NCBI RefSeq assembly: GCF_004363045.1
Contig: NZ_SNYJ01000015.1
Location: 6,327-70,326 of the forward strand
Direction of reading: 5' to 3'
Length of the DNA stretch: 64,000 bases
Source of the DNA: Aureibacillus halotolerans
GTDB taxonomy: Bacteria > Bacillota > Bacilli > Bacillales > DSM-28697
This document shows positions 33,612-43,053 of the stretch, piece after piece. A program made the translations under genes and the position numbers. Position 1 is the stretch's first letter; each line of letters starts with the position of its first letter. The notes under the pieces were generated by a model. The model was not told the DNA's origin. It saw nothing but the letters and a program-made list of their open reading frames with translations, and searched no databases.

Positions 33612-33637
33612 GTTTGATGAAGGGTTTTTTGTGGTAT
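33612..33637 (+). promoter_or_regulatory. Candidate sigma-B-type promoter of hpf
   Basis: GTTTGA (33612-33617), 14 bp, TGGTAT (33632-33637), compared with the sigma-B consensus GTTTAA-N12-15-GGGTAT. It is 58 bp before the hpf start. B. subtilis hpf (yvyD) is sigma-B controlled. Confidence 0.55.
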
Positions 33638-33695
33638 TAAAGAAATAGTAAGGTAAAGCATTAGAAGCAATAGATATCTAAGGAGGGGTTTATTC

Positions 33696-34262
33696 ATGCA
33701 ATATAATATTCGTGGAGAAAACATAGAAGTGACAGACGCACTTAAAACCTATGTAGAAAAGAAAGTGAGCAAACTCCAAAGATATTTTGAACAGCCAATC
33801 TCTGAAGTTCATGTGAAACTAAAGGTGTACAATGATGAACAGCATGTTGAAGTGACGATTCCAATGTCTCGCCTGCTTTTACGTGCAGAGGAAATCAATA
33901 CTGACATGTATGCTTCGGTGGATCTCGTTGTTGATAAGCTTGAGAGACAAATCCGTAAGCATAAAACGAGAGTTAACAGGAAGTATCGGCAGGAAGGCTC
34001 TCCTAAGCATCTGTTTGCGGATAGTGAAGCCGCTTCCGACACCGCTTTAAAGGCGACTACAGAAGAAGAGCTGGATGATGATTTGTTTGAAGTTGTACGG
34101 ACAAAGCGTTTTAATCTAAAGCCGATGGATTCAGAAGAAGCCATCCTGCAAATGAATATGCTAGGTCATACATTCTTTGTTTTTACGAATGCCATCACAA
34201 ACGTGACCAATGTAGTGTACAAACGTAAAGATGGTCGATATGGCTTAATTGAACCGAATTAA
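33696..34262 (+). CDS. hpf: Long-form ribosome hibernation promoting factor HPF
   Basis: A 188-residue ribosome-binding protein that dimerises 70S ribosomes in stationary phase. The N-terminal domain (1-95) shows YNIRGENIEVTDALKTYVE and KLERQIRKHKTR. A linker of about 40 acidic residues precedes the C-terminal dimerisation domain (about 130-188): KRFNLKPMDSEEAILQMNML, HTFFVFTNA. The long form is the type that makes 100S ribosomes. AAGGAGG lies upstream. Confidence 0.95.
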   Translation: MQYNIRGENIEVTDALKTYVEKKVSKLQRYFEQPISEVHVKLKVYNDEQHVEVTIPMSRLLLRAEEINTDMYASVDLVVDKLERQIRKHKTRVNRKYRQEGSPKHLFADSEAASDTALKATTEEELDDDLFEVVRTKRFNLKPMDSEEAILQMNMLGHTFFVFTNAITNVTNVVYKRKDGRYGLIEPN

Positions 34263-34277
34263 AATAATACCTATTAT

Positions 34278-34324
34278 AAAGCCCGCATTTTCTTCTTTAG
34301 GGGAGAAAATGCAGGCTTTTTTAT
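34278..34324 (+). terminator. Rho-independent terminator after hpf
   Basis: AAAGCCCGCATTTTCT pairs with AGAAAATGCAGGCTTT, ending in T6. Confidence 0.92.
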
Positions 34325-34438
34325 CGCCTATTTTTATTGTGTCACTCATTCGTGCTAGCGAATGTTGCCTTGTTGGCACACAACGACAGAAAGTGGTAAG
34401 ATAATGTGTATATGTGATGAACAGAGGAGCGTATGAAC

Positions 34439-36964
34439 ATGATAGGCATACTCAAAAAAGTATTCGGTGATGGAAACCAACGAATGATTAATAAACATCA
34501 GAAAGAAGTTGAACAAATCGAAGCTTTGGCTGACGACTTTAAACAACTTACTGACGAACAGCTGCGTGGAAAGACGACAGAGTTAAAGGCACGGCTTGAA
34601 AAAGGCGATTCACTTAGGTCGGTTTTACCTGAAGCGTTTGCGACCGTTCGCGAAGCAGCAACACGTGTGCTTGGTTTAACACCGTACCCTGTCCAAATCC
34701 TTGGTGCAATTGCCCTTCATGAAGGCAATATCGCTGAGATGAAAACCGGGGAAGGAAAAACGCTTGCGGCGACTATGCCAGCTTATTTAAATGCCCTTAG
34801 CGGTGAAGGTGTTCATATTGTGACAGTCAACGACTATTTGGCAAGTCGTGATGCGGAAGAAATGGGCAAGCTATTTGAATTTCTTGGTCTGACGATTGGG
34901 TTAAATAGAAATGGACTGTCTAAAGAAGAAAAACGAACACAGTATGCAGCTGACATAACATATGGGACGAACAATGAATACGGGTTTGATTACTTGCGTG
35001 ACAATATGGTCATGTACCCCCATGAGAGAGTTCAACGCCCATTAAATTTCGCCATCATTGATGAAGTTGACTCCATTTTAATTGATGAAGCGAGAACACC
35101 GTTGATCATTTCGGGATCTGCACGAAAATCGGCCAATCTTTATCTTCAGGCCAATATGTTTGTCTCACGGTTAAAACATGAGGAAGACTATACGTATGAT
35201 GTAAAAACAAAAAGTGTTCAGTTGACAGAAGAAGGCATTAATAAAGCAGAGAAAGCGTTCCATATCGAGAACTTGTTTGACATGGTGAACGCTCTGTTAT
35301 TCCACCATATTAATCAAGCGATGCGTGCGAATGTGAGCATGCACCGTGACACGGATTATGTTGTTCAAGAGGGTGAAGTGGTCATTGTAGACCAATTCAC
35401 TGGCCGTTTAATGAAAGGACGTCGTTATAGCGATGGACTTCATCAGGCGATTGAGGCGAAGGAAGGTCTCGATATTCAAAATGAGAGCATGACGCTTGCG
35501 ACCATTACATTCCAGAACTACTTCCGGATGTACAAAAAGCTTTCCGGGATGACGGGGACAGCAAAAACAGAGGAAGAGGAATTCCGCAACATCTACAATA
35601 TGCACGTCGTTGCAATTCCAACAAACCGTCAGATTACGCGGTTGGATCAGCCAGATGCTGTGTATAAATCAATCGAAGGCAAGTTCAATGCCGTCGTTGA
35701 GGAAATTGCCTTAAAACATAAGTCGGGGCAGCCTGTACTTGTTGGTACAGTGGCTATCGAAACGTCAGAGGTCATTTCAAAGCTACTAAAACGAAAAGGC
35801 GTGCCACACCATGTGCTCAACGCCAAAAATCATGAAAGTGAAGCCGAAATCATTGAACGTGCTGGTGAACGAGGAGCTGTGACGATAGCGACAAACATGG
35901 CAGGCCGTGGAACCGACATTAAACTAGGTGAAGGCATTTATGATCTTGGTGGACTTGTGGTGATTGGTACTGAACGCCATGAAAGTCGTCGGATTGACAA
36001 TCAGCTCCGAGGCCGCTCAGGACGTCAAGGGGATCCAGGAGAAACTCGATTCTACCTATCCATGGAGGACGAGCTTATGCGTCGCTTCGGGTCAGACAAC
36101 ATGCGCAACATGATGGACCGCCTTGGCATGGATGATGAGTCGCCGATTGAGAGCAAGCTTGTAAGCCGTGCAGTGGAATCTGCGCAGAAACGCGTTGAGG
36201 GCAACAACTTTGACGCTCGGAAACAGATTTTGCAATACGATGATGTGCTCCGACAGCAACGGGATGTTATTTACAAGCAACGTAATGATGTGTTGTCTTC
36301 AGATGACCTTAATGAGATTGTGTTACGCATGATTCAATCGACGATCGAGCGCTCTGTTGAAGTCCACACGGCATCCGATATTGATGAGGAATGGAACCTG
36401 CAGTCGGTTGCAGATTACGTAAACGGTACGCTCTTTGAAGATGGGGCCATCTCTGAGAAAGATTTGGCTGGCAAAGAGCCTGACGAAATGGTCGAGCTAC
36501 TGATGACAGAAGTGAAAAAACGTCTCCAAGACAAAGAAGAGCAAATGGAAACGGAGCAAATGCGCGAGTTTGAGAAGGTCATTTTGCTGCGTTCTGTCGA
36601 TCAGAAATGGATGGATCATATCGACGCAATGGATCAGCTCCGACAAGGGATTCACTTGCGTGCGTACGGTCAAACAGATCCGTTGCGTGAGTATCAAATG
36701 GAAGGCTTCGCAATGTTTGAGCAGATGATCGCTTCGATTGAAGAGGATGTCAGTAAATACATTATGAAAGCTCAAATTCGTAGCAACCTTGAACGTGAAC
36801 CAGTGGCTGAAGGACAGGCTGTACACCCTAAGCAGGGAGAAAACGAGAAAGCCAAGCCAAAGCCTGTGAAGAATGAGATGAAAATAGGAAGAAATGACCC
36901 TTGTCCATGCGGCAGCGGAAAGAAATACAAGCAGTGCTGCGGGCAAAATAGCCAAACACAGTAA
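34439..36964 (+). CDS. secA: Preprotein translocase ATPase SecA
   Basis: An 841-residue motor of the Sec export pathway, the same length as B. subtilis SecA. Walker A is in [12 protein letters not shown], the [12 protein letters not shown] helicase motif and [13 protein letters not shown] are present, and the C-terminus has the zinc-binding, SecB-type tail [17 protein letters not shown] 34439 has better spacing from GAGGAG (nine bases) than ATG 34433 (three bases). prfB follows 18 bp later, as in B. subtilis. Confidence 0.97.
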   Translation: MIGILKKVFGDGNQRMINKHQKEVEQIEALADDFKQLTDEQLRGKTTELKARLEKGDSLRSVLPEAFATVREAATRVLGLTPYPVQILGAIALHEGNIAEMKTGEGKTLAATMPAYLNALSGEGVHIVTVNDYLASRDAEEMGKLFEFLGLTIGLNRNGLSKEEKRTQYAADITYGTNNEYGFDYLRDNMVMYPHERVQRPLNFAIIDEVDSILIDEARTPLIISGSARKSANLYLQANMFVSRLKHEEDYTYDVKTKSVQLTEEGINKAEKAFHIENLFDMVNALLFHHINQAMRANVSMHRDTDYVVQEGEVVIVDQFTGRLMKGRRYSDGLHQAIEAKEGLDIQNESMTLATITFQNYFRMYKKLSGMTGTAKTEEEEFRNIYNMHVVAIPTNRQITRLDQPDAVYKSIEGKFNAVVEEIALKHKSGQPVLVGTVAIETSEVISKLLKRKGVPHHVLNAKNHESEAEIIERAGERGAVTIATNMAGRGTDIKLGEGIYDLGGLVVIGTERHESRRIDNQLRGRSGRQGDPGETRFYLSMEDELMRRFGSDNMRNMMDRLGMDDESPIESKLVSRAVESAQKRVEGNNFDARKQILQYDDVLRQQRDVIYKQRNDVLSSDDLNEIVLRMIQSTIERSVEVHTASDIDEEWNLQSVADYVNGTLFEDGAISEKDLAGKEPDEMVELLMTEVKKRLQDKEEQMETEQMREFEKVILLRSVDQKWMDHIDAMDQLRQGIHLRAYGQTDPLREYQMEGFAMFEQMIASIEEDVSKYIMKAQIRSNLEREPVAEGQAVHPKQGENEKAKPKPVKNEMKIGRNDPCPCGSGKKYKQCCGQNSQTQ

Positions 36965-36982
36965 AGACAGGTGGAATAGATG

Positions 36983-38087
36983 ATGGACATGGCAGAAACG
37001 AAACAACTTCTCGAAAAACTTGAGGCAAGGCTTCAAGATTTCAGGGGGTCTCTTTGACCTCGCTGGCAAAGAAAAAAAGATCGCTGAATTAGAAGAGGTT
37101 ATGGCGCAACCGGAATTTTGGAATGACCAGCAGGAAGCGCAAAAGACGATTAACGAAACGAATGCCCTTAAGGACATTGCGGGGAAGTTTAGCGAATTAC
37201 AAGAGGTCTATGAAAATCAACAGATCTCCTATGAGCTTGTTAAAGAAGAAGATGATGAAGAGCTGCGTCTTGATCTTGAAAAAGAGCTCACACAATTGAA
37301 TAAAGACTTTAATGAATTTGAATTGGAGCTTTTATTAAGTGAGCCTCATGATAAAAATAATGCCATTTTAGAGCTGCATCCAGGCGCTGGAGGCACGGAA
37401 TCCCAAGACTGGGCATCCATGTTGCTACGGATGTACACACGTTGGGCTGAGCGACGAGGTTTTAAGGTAGAAACGCTCGACTATCTGCCTGGTGAGGAAG
37501 CTGGTGTGAAAAGCGTTACGCTTATGATTAAAGGCCACAATAGTTACGGGTATTTGAAAGCCGAGAAAGGTGTTCACCGCCTTGTTCGTATCTCGCCTTT
37601 TGATTCTTCTGGGCGCCGTCATACGTCCTTCGTTTCGTGTGAGGTCATGCCAGAGTTTAATGATGAAATTGAAATTGATATTCGAACCGAGGATATAAAA
37701 GTGGATACGTATCGTGCTAGTGGGGCTGGCGGTCAGCACGTCAATACGACCGACTCTGCTGTGCGAATTACCCACGTGCCTACAAACAGTGTAGTTACCT
37801 GTCAGTCCGAGCGGTCTCAAATTAAAAACCGTGACCATGCGATGAAAATGCTGAAGGCCAAGCTGTATCAATTGAGAATTGAGGAACAAGAAAAAGAGCT
37901 TGCGGAAATCCGTGGCGAACAAAAGGAAATCGGTTGGGGCAGCCAAATTCGCTCCTATGTCTTCCACCCATACTCTATGGTCAAGGATCATCGTACGAAC
38001 GTTGAAGTAGGCAATGTGCAAGGTGTCATGGATGGTGACATTGACTCCTTTATCGATGGCTATTTACGATCACGTCTCGGTGAATAA
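36983..38087 (+). CDS. prfB: Peptide chain release factor 2 (programmed +1 frameshift)
   Basis: RF2, about 367 residues when decoded through the frameshift; it releases peptides at UGA and UAA. The first frame runs from ATG 36983 (36980 and 36989 are alternatives; AGGTGG at 36969) to an in-frame TGA at 37055-37057. Skipping T37055 joins it to the main frame from GAC 37056. The class I features are the SPF anticodon tripeptide (ISPFDSSG) and the catalytic GGQ in [12 protein letters not shown]. An apparent start at 37020 in the main frame is an artefact. A terminator follows. Confidence 0.96.
37043..37058 (+). promoter_or_regulatory. RF2 autoregulatory +1 frameshift site
   Basis: AGGGGG (37043-37048) acts as an internal Shine-Dalgarno stimulator, then TCT, CTT (37052-37054) and the in-frame stop TGA with a following C. 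CTT-TGA-C is the classical slippage site, so low RF2 favours shift and full synthesis. Confidence 0.95.
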
Positions 38088-38101
38088 AGACAATAAATCA
38101 A

Positions 38102-38160
38102 AAATCCGAACGACTACGAGATTCTATTAGTAGAATTCCGTAGATTCGCTCGGGTTTTTC
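38102..38160 (+). terminator. Rho-independent terminator after prfB
   Basis: AATCCGA...TCGGGTTT long imperfect stem with an inner TTCTA/TAGAA pair, ending in T5. Confidence 0.8.
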
Positions 38161-38251
38161 TTTGTTTAAAAAATACGTTTGGCTTAAGTGTCCACAACGA
38201 CAAAATAAATGGATAAAGAGTTTACTTTCATTCAAATGTTACATTTATGAT

Positions 38252-38840
38252 ACACAACTTTCGAATCGATGTTGGGCTATGCCCTTTAGGGTGCAAAGAA
38301 ATACGACCGCTTCGTCAAAATACTTCGCGTTCCGCGGGCACGGCTTCAGCTACCTCGGAAAGCAAGCTTTCCGAGGGGATCTTCAGCTCGCGCTGTTCCA
38401 CCCTAAAGGGTACAAGTGCAACATCGACTCAATAATACTTCGTCGTGTTTTCTTTGCCGCAGGAGTCTACGTATTTTGACTACGCTGATGTATGTTTCTG
38501 CGTAATTTGTTTTTGTTTGGTCCCGTTCTCGTCTAACGAGTAAGAAAGCGTGTTTAAAAGTTTCGCATCCAAACAAGAAAAATAGGCGCATCGTTTCATG
38601 CAAAGTTATATCACTTAGTGCAGTATTGATGCAGCGGTAACTTATGTTTAGAAAACTTGTGTAGAGCCAAAAATCACCTTCACATTGGCTGTGCTTGATT
38701 TAATGGAACGTGACATAGATCAATGGACCACTCCAAAACAACGCCTGCTGTATTCGAAAATATAGAGGTGTCAATGTTCGCGATTCTGTATTTTTAAAAG
38801 GTATTGAAGCTGCCTACTACAAGTTAGATCACTAAATAAG
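38252..38840 (-). repeat. Composite dispersed repeat, copy 4 (nested short module and coding remnant)
   Basis: On the minus strand 38306-38513 carries the GC-rich module, here split by a 61-bp copy of the short module at 38400-38460. It falls between GCTGTTCC and the otherwise contiguous AGGAGTCTACG. A second short-module end lies at 38259-38298. From 38590 to 38820 on the plus strand, ATCGTTTCATGCAAAGTTAT and following bases match the minus strand of copy 6. Two in-frame stops (near 38616 and 38649) show that this coding remnant is dead. The 1.2-kb prfB-cccB gap otherwise has no gene. Confidence 0.82.
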
Positions 38841-38875
38841 TCTTTTGTTAATTCATGTCACAAAAAAATGATTGC

Positions 38876-39070
38876 ATCATTAAAAGCTATCACTAGCGAG
38901 ACTGCAGCGGCAAAGAAATCACGACGAGGTCTTCTCGAGTCGATGATTCACTTGTGCTCTTCAGGGTGTAAGCAAGCTTATGCAGCTTGTATAAAAAGCA
39001 ACCACAACAGTAAATTGCACGGTTTACCAAGTTATATCTATGGTGTTTGCCAAATGTAAGGTGCGAAAGT
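38876..39070 (-). repeat. Dispersed repeat module A, copy 2
   Basis: Its reverse complement reads CTTTCGCACCTTACATTTGG, ATAGATATA, TGTTGTGGTTGCTTTTTATACA, CACCCTGAAGAGCACAAGTG and ends TCTCGCTAGTGATAGCTTTTAATGAT, in the same order as the copies at 15.7 and 56.8 kb. Confidence 0.8.
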
Positions 39071-39227
39071 TGAGTAAGATAAAATAAATTTCTTTTCAGC
39101 GGTAACGGATTTTTATTAGGCATTCACAAAATTGAAACAAACCGTTAAAGGCAATGGTATAGCGCATTTATGGTGTTTTGAGTAGAGGACGACCAATCTT
39201 CATGGTTTTAAACAAACGGGAGTCGGT

Positions 39228-39233
39228 TATAAT
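39228..39233 (+). promoter_or_regulatory. Candidate -10 element of the cytochrome c gene
   Basis: TATAAT 39 bp before the start codon; no good -35 hexamer is visible. Confidence 0.35.
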
Positions 39234-39272
39234 AAAAGGGTATAGTACTATGATTTGGAAAAGGGGAGCACA

Positions 39273-39659
39273 ATGAAAAAAGAACTGATGGCATTGTTGT
39301 TTGGGACAACTCTAGTGTTAGCAGCTTGCGGCGGAGGAAGCGGCGAAGAGGATCAAGCACCTTCTGACGATACTTCGGACACGACCGAACAAGCAGACGA
39401 CAACGATGGTGATTCTGCTTCAGGAGCGGATGCAGACACGACCGCTGTAGCAGAGGAAGTGTTTGCACAAAACTGTGCGTCTTGCCACGGCAGTAATTTA
39501 GAAGGCGGCATGGGGCCAGCCCTCTCAGAAATTGGGGCAAAATACAGCGAAGATGAAATTTTGAACATAATTAAAGAAGGTCCAGGCAACATGCCTAAAA
39601 ATGCAGCGGAAGGCGCAGATGCTGAAGCTGTTGCAGCATGGTTGGCGGGTAAAAAATAA
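39273..39659 (+). CDS. cccB: Membrane-anchored cytochrome c551 lipoprotein (CccB-like)
   Basis: A 128-residue lipoprotein electron carrier on the outer face of the membrane. The lipobox is LVLAAC (Cys19), followed by a long acidic Asp/Ser/Glu linker (about 20-65). The haem domain follows with CASCH and a distal Met ligand in GNMPKN. An acidic surface of this kind is typical of cytochromes from alkaliphiles and halotolerant bacilli. ATG 39273 with AAAAGGGG upstream. It lies between prfB and ftsE as in B. subtilis. Confidence 0.92.
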   Translation: MKKELMALLFGTTLVLAACGGGSGEEDQAPSDDTSDTTEQADDNDGDSASGADADTTAVAEEVFAQNCASCHGSNLEGGMGPALSEIGAKYSEDEILNIIKEGPGNMPKNAAEGADAEAVAAWLAGKK

Positions 39660-39689
39660 ACTGCTGGCATAGATACGAATTTTCCAGAC

Positions 39690-39719
39690 AAAACTGTCTC
39701 TTTTGAGGCAGTTTTTTTT
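39690..39719 (+). terminator. Rho-independent terminator after cccB
   Basis: AAACTGTCTC-TTTT-GAGGCAGTTT followed by a T run. Confidence 0.92.
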
Positions 39720-39833
39720 GTGGTTTTCGCGCGCTGTTCCTGAATTTCTTCACTATTCTACAAAATTACCGAAATACCTTATATGAAATGAAAATGTAAC
39801 AAATTACGACATTATTTTTCTAGTGATCAATGG

Positions 39834-39839
39834 TATAAT
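39834..39839 (+). promoter_or_regulatory. Candidate -10 element of the ftsEX operon
   Basis: TATAAT about 115 bp upstream of ftsE in an AT-rich stretch; the -35 is not clear. The cccB-ftsE gap (294 bp) contains no other recognised feature besides the cccB terminator. Confidence 0.4.
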
Positions 39840-39953
39840 GTAAACTGCATATCTGGTTAAAGAGTTGCGTTCGTCTACGGCGAGTTATTACAAGGACGTC
39901 ATTGATGCATTTCTACATCAATAGACATTTCAGAGAAATTCAGGAGATGAACG

Positions 39954-40640
39954 ATGATTAAAATGAAGGAAGTACATAAGACGTATGGCAACGGAGTCGT
40001 TGCACTTTCAGGGATATCTGTTGATATACAACAAAGCGAATTTGTCTATATCGTTGGTCCGAGCGGTGCAGGAAAATCGACATTTATGAAAATGATGTAC
40101 CGTGAGGAAAAGCCCACATCAGGAACCATTGAAATTAATGGGGTCGACCTTAAAACAATTAAAGATCGCCAAATTCCTCAGCTGAGACGAAATATTGGCG
40201 TTATCTTTCAGGATTTTAAGCTTCTACAAACACTTACAGTCTATGAAAATATTGCTTTTGCTCTTGAAGTAACAGAGGAGTATCCGAAACAGATAAAACG
40301 TAAAGTGATGGATGTTCTTGATCTAGTAAGGCTAAAACACAAGGCGCGTTTTTTGCCTCATGAGCTTTCTGGAGGGGAGCAGCAACGAGTATCGATTGCG
40401 CGTTCCATCGTTAATCGGCCAAAAGTGGTCGTTGCTGATGAACCTACGGGGAATCTTGATCCTGCCACGTCCTGGAGTATTATGGACGTGTTAGAAGAGA
40501 TTAATGACCGTGGAACGACAGTGTTAATGGCTACGCATAATAAAGAAATCGTAAACACCGTAAAAAAGCGCGTCATCGCGGTCGAAAATGGTCGCATTGC
40601 CAGGGACGAGCTACGAGGAGTGTACGGTTATGAAAGCTAG
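39954..40640 (+). CDS. ftsE: Cell-division ABC transporter ATPase FtsE
   Basis: A 228-residue cytosolic ATPase partner of FtsX; together they activate wall hydrolases by signalling across the membrane. Walker A is GPSGAGKST, signature LSGGEQQR, Walker B VVVADEPTGNLDP, with the H-loop in MATHNKE. Overlaps ftsX by 11 bases. Confidence 0.96.
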   Translation: MIKMKEVHKTYGNGVVALSGISVDIQQSEFVYIVGPSGAGKSTFMKMMYREEKPTSGTIEINGVDLKTIKDRQIPQLRRNIGVIFQDFKLLQTLTVYENIAFALEVTEEYPKQIKRKVMDVLDLVRLKHKARFLPHELSGGEQQRVSIARSIVNRPKVVVADEPTGNLDPATSWSIMDVLEEINDRGTTVLMATHNKEIVNTVKKRVIAVENGRIARDELRGVYGYES

Positions 40641-41520
40641 AACCCTAGGCAGACACATGAAAGAAGGCCTGAAAAACCTGGGGCGGAACGGCTGGATGAC
40701 CTTTGCCTCCATTTCGGCAGTAACCGTAACACTATTATTGGTAGGGACATTTCTTATCTTCCTGTCCATTTTTAATTCGACAGCTGACTCGGTTGAACAG
40801 GACGTCACGCTTCAGGTGCTCATCGATTTGGAAGCGACGACTGAACAGATGGAGGTCCTGGAAAACAATATTAGGGAGCTATCCAGGGTTGGCTCGGTTG
40901 AGTATTCCTCTAAGGAAGAAGAGCTTGACCGGTTTATCGAGGATTTAGGTGAGCAAGGAAAAGCCTATGCAGGCATGAAACAAAGGGGTGAGAACCCTTT
41001 GAATGATGTCTTCTATGTAAAGCCAAACGTACCGCGAGATATAAATCTCGTTCAACAGTCGATTGACGAAATGGATCACGTGTTTGAAACGCATTATCGA
41101 GAGAGCACAGTTAACAGATTGTTTACGTTTATGGAGTATGCTCGCTATACAGGAATTGCTCTAACCATTGGTCTTTTATTTACAGCGATGTTTCTCATAT
41201 CAAACACGATCAAAATTACGATCATCTCACGACGAAAAGAAATTGAAATTATGAAGCTTGTCGGAGCAACCAATGCATTTATAAGATGGCCGTTTTTCTT
41301 GGAAGGTTTGTTTTTGGGCGTATTAGGTGCTTTAGTGCCTATTTTAGCTCTTGGAACCGGGTATTATTACTTAGTCGGAATCCTCATTGATCAATCCATT
41401 ATTGTTTTGCCAGAGTTAACCTCATTAATTTCTTCATTAACACTTATCTTAATTGGCCTCGGTGTAGTGATTGGTGTCTGGGGAAGCTTGGTGTCCGTGC
41501 GAAAGTTCTTAAAAGTGTAA
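40630..41520 (+). CDS. ftsX: Cell-division ABC transporter permease FtsX
   Basis: A 296-residue membrane protein with four transmembrane helices (about 22-45, 175-197, 222-250 and 270-290) and an extracytoplasmic domain (about 45-170) that contacts the hydrolase partner. ATG 40630 with GAGGAG nine bases upstream is preferred over GTG 40588. The next gene encodes a likely FtsX-activated coiled-coil M23 hydrolase. Confidence 0.94.
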   Translation: MKARTLGRHMKEGLKNLGRNGWMTFASISAVTVTLLLVGTFLIFLSIFNSTADSVEQDVTLQVLIDLEATTEQMEVLENNIRELSRVGSVEYSSKEEELDRFIEDLGEQGKAYAGMKQRGENPLNDVFYVKPNVPRDINLVQQSIDEMDHVFETHYRESTVNRLFTFMEYARYTGIALTIGLLFTAMFLISNTIKITIISRRKEIEIMKLVGATNAFIRWPFFLEGLFLGVLGALVPILALGTGYYYLVGILIDQSIIVLPELTSLISSLTLILIGLGVVIGVWGSLVSVRKFLKV

Positions 41521-41613
41521 TTCAAGACGAAAGCCTGTCAACCATGACAGCACGTAGGTTATTTTCAAGGCATTTAGGACGTTTCTAAGTGCTGAAAGGA
41601 GCAGGGTGCACTC

Positions 41614-42909
41614 GTGAAAGTTTTGGTAAAAGCTCTCGCTATGATATCCATAGCATGTCTTATGATTTCCTCAGGACCACTAGACGTAGCCCATGCAGCA
41701 AATACCGAGCTGCAGAACAAAATGAAACAAAATCAGCAACAACAAAGTGAAGTTAATGATTCACAACAAAATACAGATGAAGATCTCAGTGAAAACCAGG
41801 GCGAACAATCGAAGGTCGACCAACAAATTCGTGCCCTCGATGAAAAAATCTCAGCATTGTCTAAGCAAATTCGTACAAAAGAAACGGAGATTGCCGATAC
41901 AAAGGCTGCTATTAAAGCCTTGCAAGAGGAAATCGCTGAGTTGAAAGAACGAATTAAAGAACGCGATGCAATCCTGAAGCAAAAGCTACGATCTATTCAG
42001 CAGAATGGCGGACAGCTTAACTATTTGGATGTGTTGGTTGGAGCAAGTGACTTTTCCGAATTTGTCACGAGAGCCAATAATGTTAGTCGAATTGCAGAAT
42101 TTGACAAAAACATGATGGATCAGCAAATTGCAGACAAAGAAGCGCTTGAAGTGAAAGAAAATGAAGTTCAGCTGAAGCTTGAGAATCTTGAAGAACAACT
42201 TGCAGAGCTTGAAACTCTCAACCAGCAGTTGAACGTGCAACGTGAAGAGAAAAGCAAGCTTATGGAGCAGTTGCAGGTTGAAGAGCATGCGCTTCATGAG
42301 AAAAAGCAATCCCTTGAAGAAGAAGAAGCGATTCTAAAAGCACAGGAAGCCGCTATCCAAACGGAGATTCAGAACTGGGAGCGTCAAGAACGATTGCGCA
42401 AACAACGTGAAGCAGAGGCGAGAGCAGCTGCTGAAAGAGCAGCCGCTGCAAGGAACTCAAACCAGCCGTCAGCGTATAGCGGTGGAGGAGAGAAACCTCC
42501 AGTAACATCTGGAATGTTCATGCGCCCAGCGAACGGCCCGGTGACTTCTGAGTATGGAATGCGTTGGGGAGAATTGCACGCAGGCATTGACATTGGCAAA
42601 CGTGGCGGTCATGTTCCGGCAGTCGCTGTTGCAGATGGAACTGTTTTTCGCTCGTATTACTCAAGCTCGTATGGTAATGTAGTATTTGTCACCCACAACA
42701 TTAACGGTCAGGTGTATACGTCCGTTTATGCGCATATGGAAAATCGAACGGTAAGCTCTGGAACTTCAGTATCAAAAGGAGATACGTTAGGTTATTTAGG
42801 AAATACTGGTTACTCGCTAGGCGCCCATTTGCATTTTGAACTGCATGTTGGTCCTTGGAACGGACGGAAGTCCAATTCGGTCAATCCGAGAAGCTACATT
42901 AACTTCTAA
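41614..42909 (+). CDS. Coiled-coil M23 peptidoglycan endopeptidase, FtsEX-linked
   Basis: A 431-residue exported hydrolase. Signal peptide 1-29 (DVAHA|A), a long coiled coil (about 35-275, Gln/Glu/Lys rich), a Pro/Ser linker, and a C-terminal M23/LytM domain. Both metal motifs are intact: HAGIDIG (H-x3-D) and HLHFELH (H-x-H). So unlike E. coli EnvC it should be catalytic. Immediate position after ftsEX mirrors the FtsX-hydrolase pairing (EnvC, PcsB, CwlO by analogy). Start GTG 41614; the ribosome site is only fair. Functional name is inferred. Confidence 0.9.
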   Translation: MKVLVKALAMISIACLMISSGPLDVAHAANTELQNKMKQNQQQQSEVNDSQQNTDEDLSENQGEQSKVDQQIRALDEKISALSKQIRTKETEIADTKAAIKALQEEIAELKERIKERDAILKQKLRSIQQNGGQLNYLDVLVGASDFSEFVTRANNVSRIAEFDKNMMDQQIADKEALEVKENEVQLKLENLEEQLAELETLNQQLNVQREEKSKLMEQLQVEEHALHEKKQSLEEEEAILKAQEAAIQTEIQNWERQERLRKQREAEARAAAERAAAARNSNQPSAYSGGGEKPPVTSGMFMRPANGPVTSEYGMRWGELHAGIDIGKRGGHVPAVAVADGTVFRSYYSSSYGNVVFVTHNINGQVYTSVYAHMENRTVSSGTSVSKGDTLGYLGNTGYSLGAHLHFELHVGPWNGRKSNSVNPRSYINF

Positions 42910-42970
42910 ATGGAAGCAATCCTAGAATGAGATAAAGTATATCCGCATATAGTACAATCAATAGCTGTGG

Positions 42971-43000
42971 AAAGCATCGCACGACTGTGTGGTGCTTTTT
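42971..43000 (+). terminator. Rho-independent terminator after the M23 gene
   Basis: AAAGCATCGCAC/GTGTGGTGCTTT stem followed by T. Confidence 0.85.
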
Positions 43001-43053
43001 GCACATCTGAAGAAATTTGAAGGTTTGGCAGATGTAAAAAAGGAGGTCTACCA

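Noticed and set aside
37425-38021. 198-codon minus-strand open frame inside prfB
   Set aside because: Antisense to the RF2 catalytic region, whose GGQ and SPF motifs prove the sense frame.
37020-38087. RF2 gene starting at 37020 as an ordinary frame
   Set aside because: The first codons are not RF2-like; the true N-terminus is in the preceding frame and joins by +1 frameshift at 37055.
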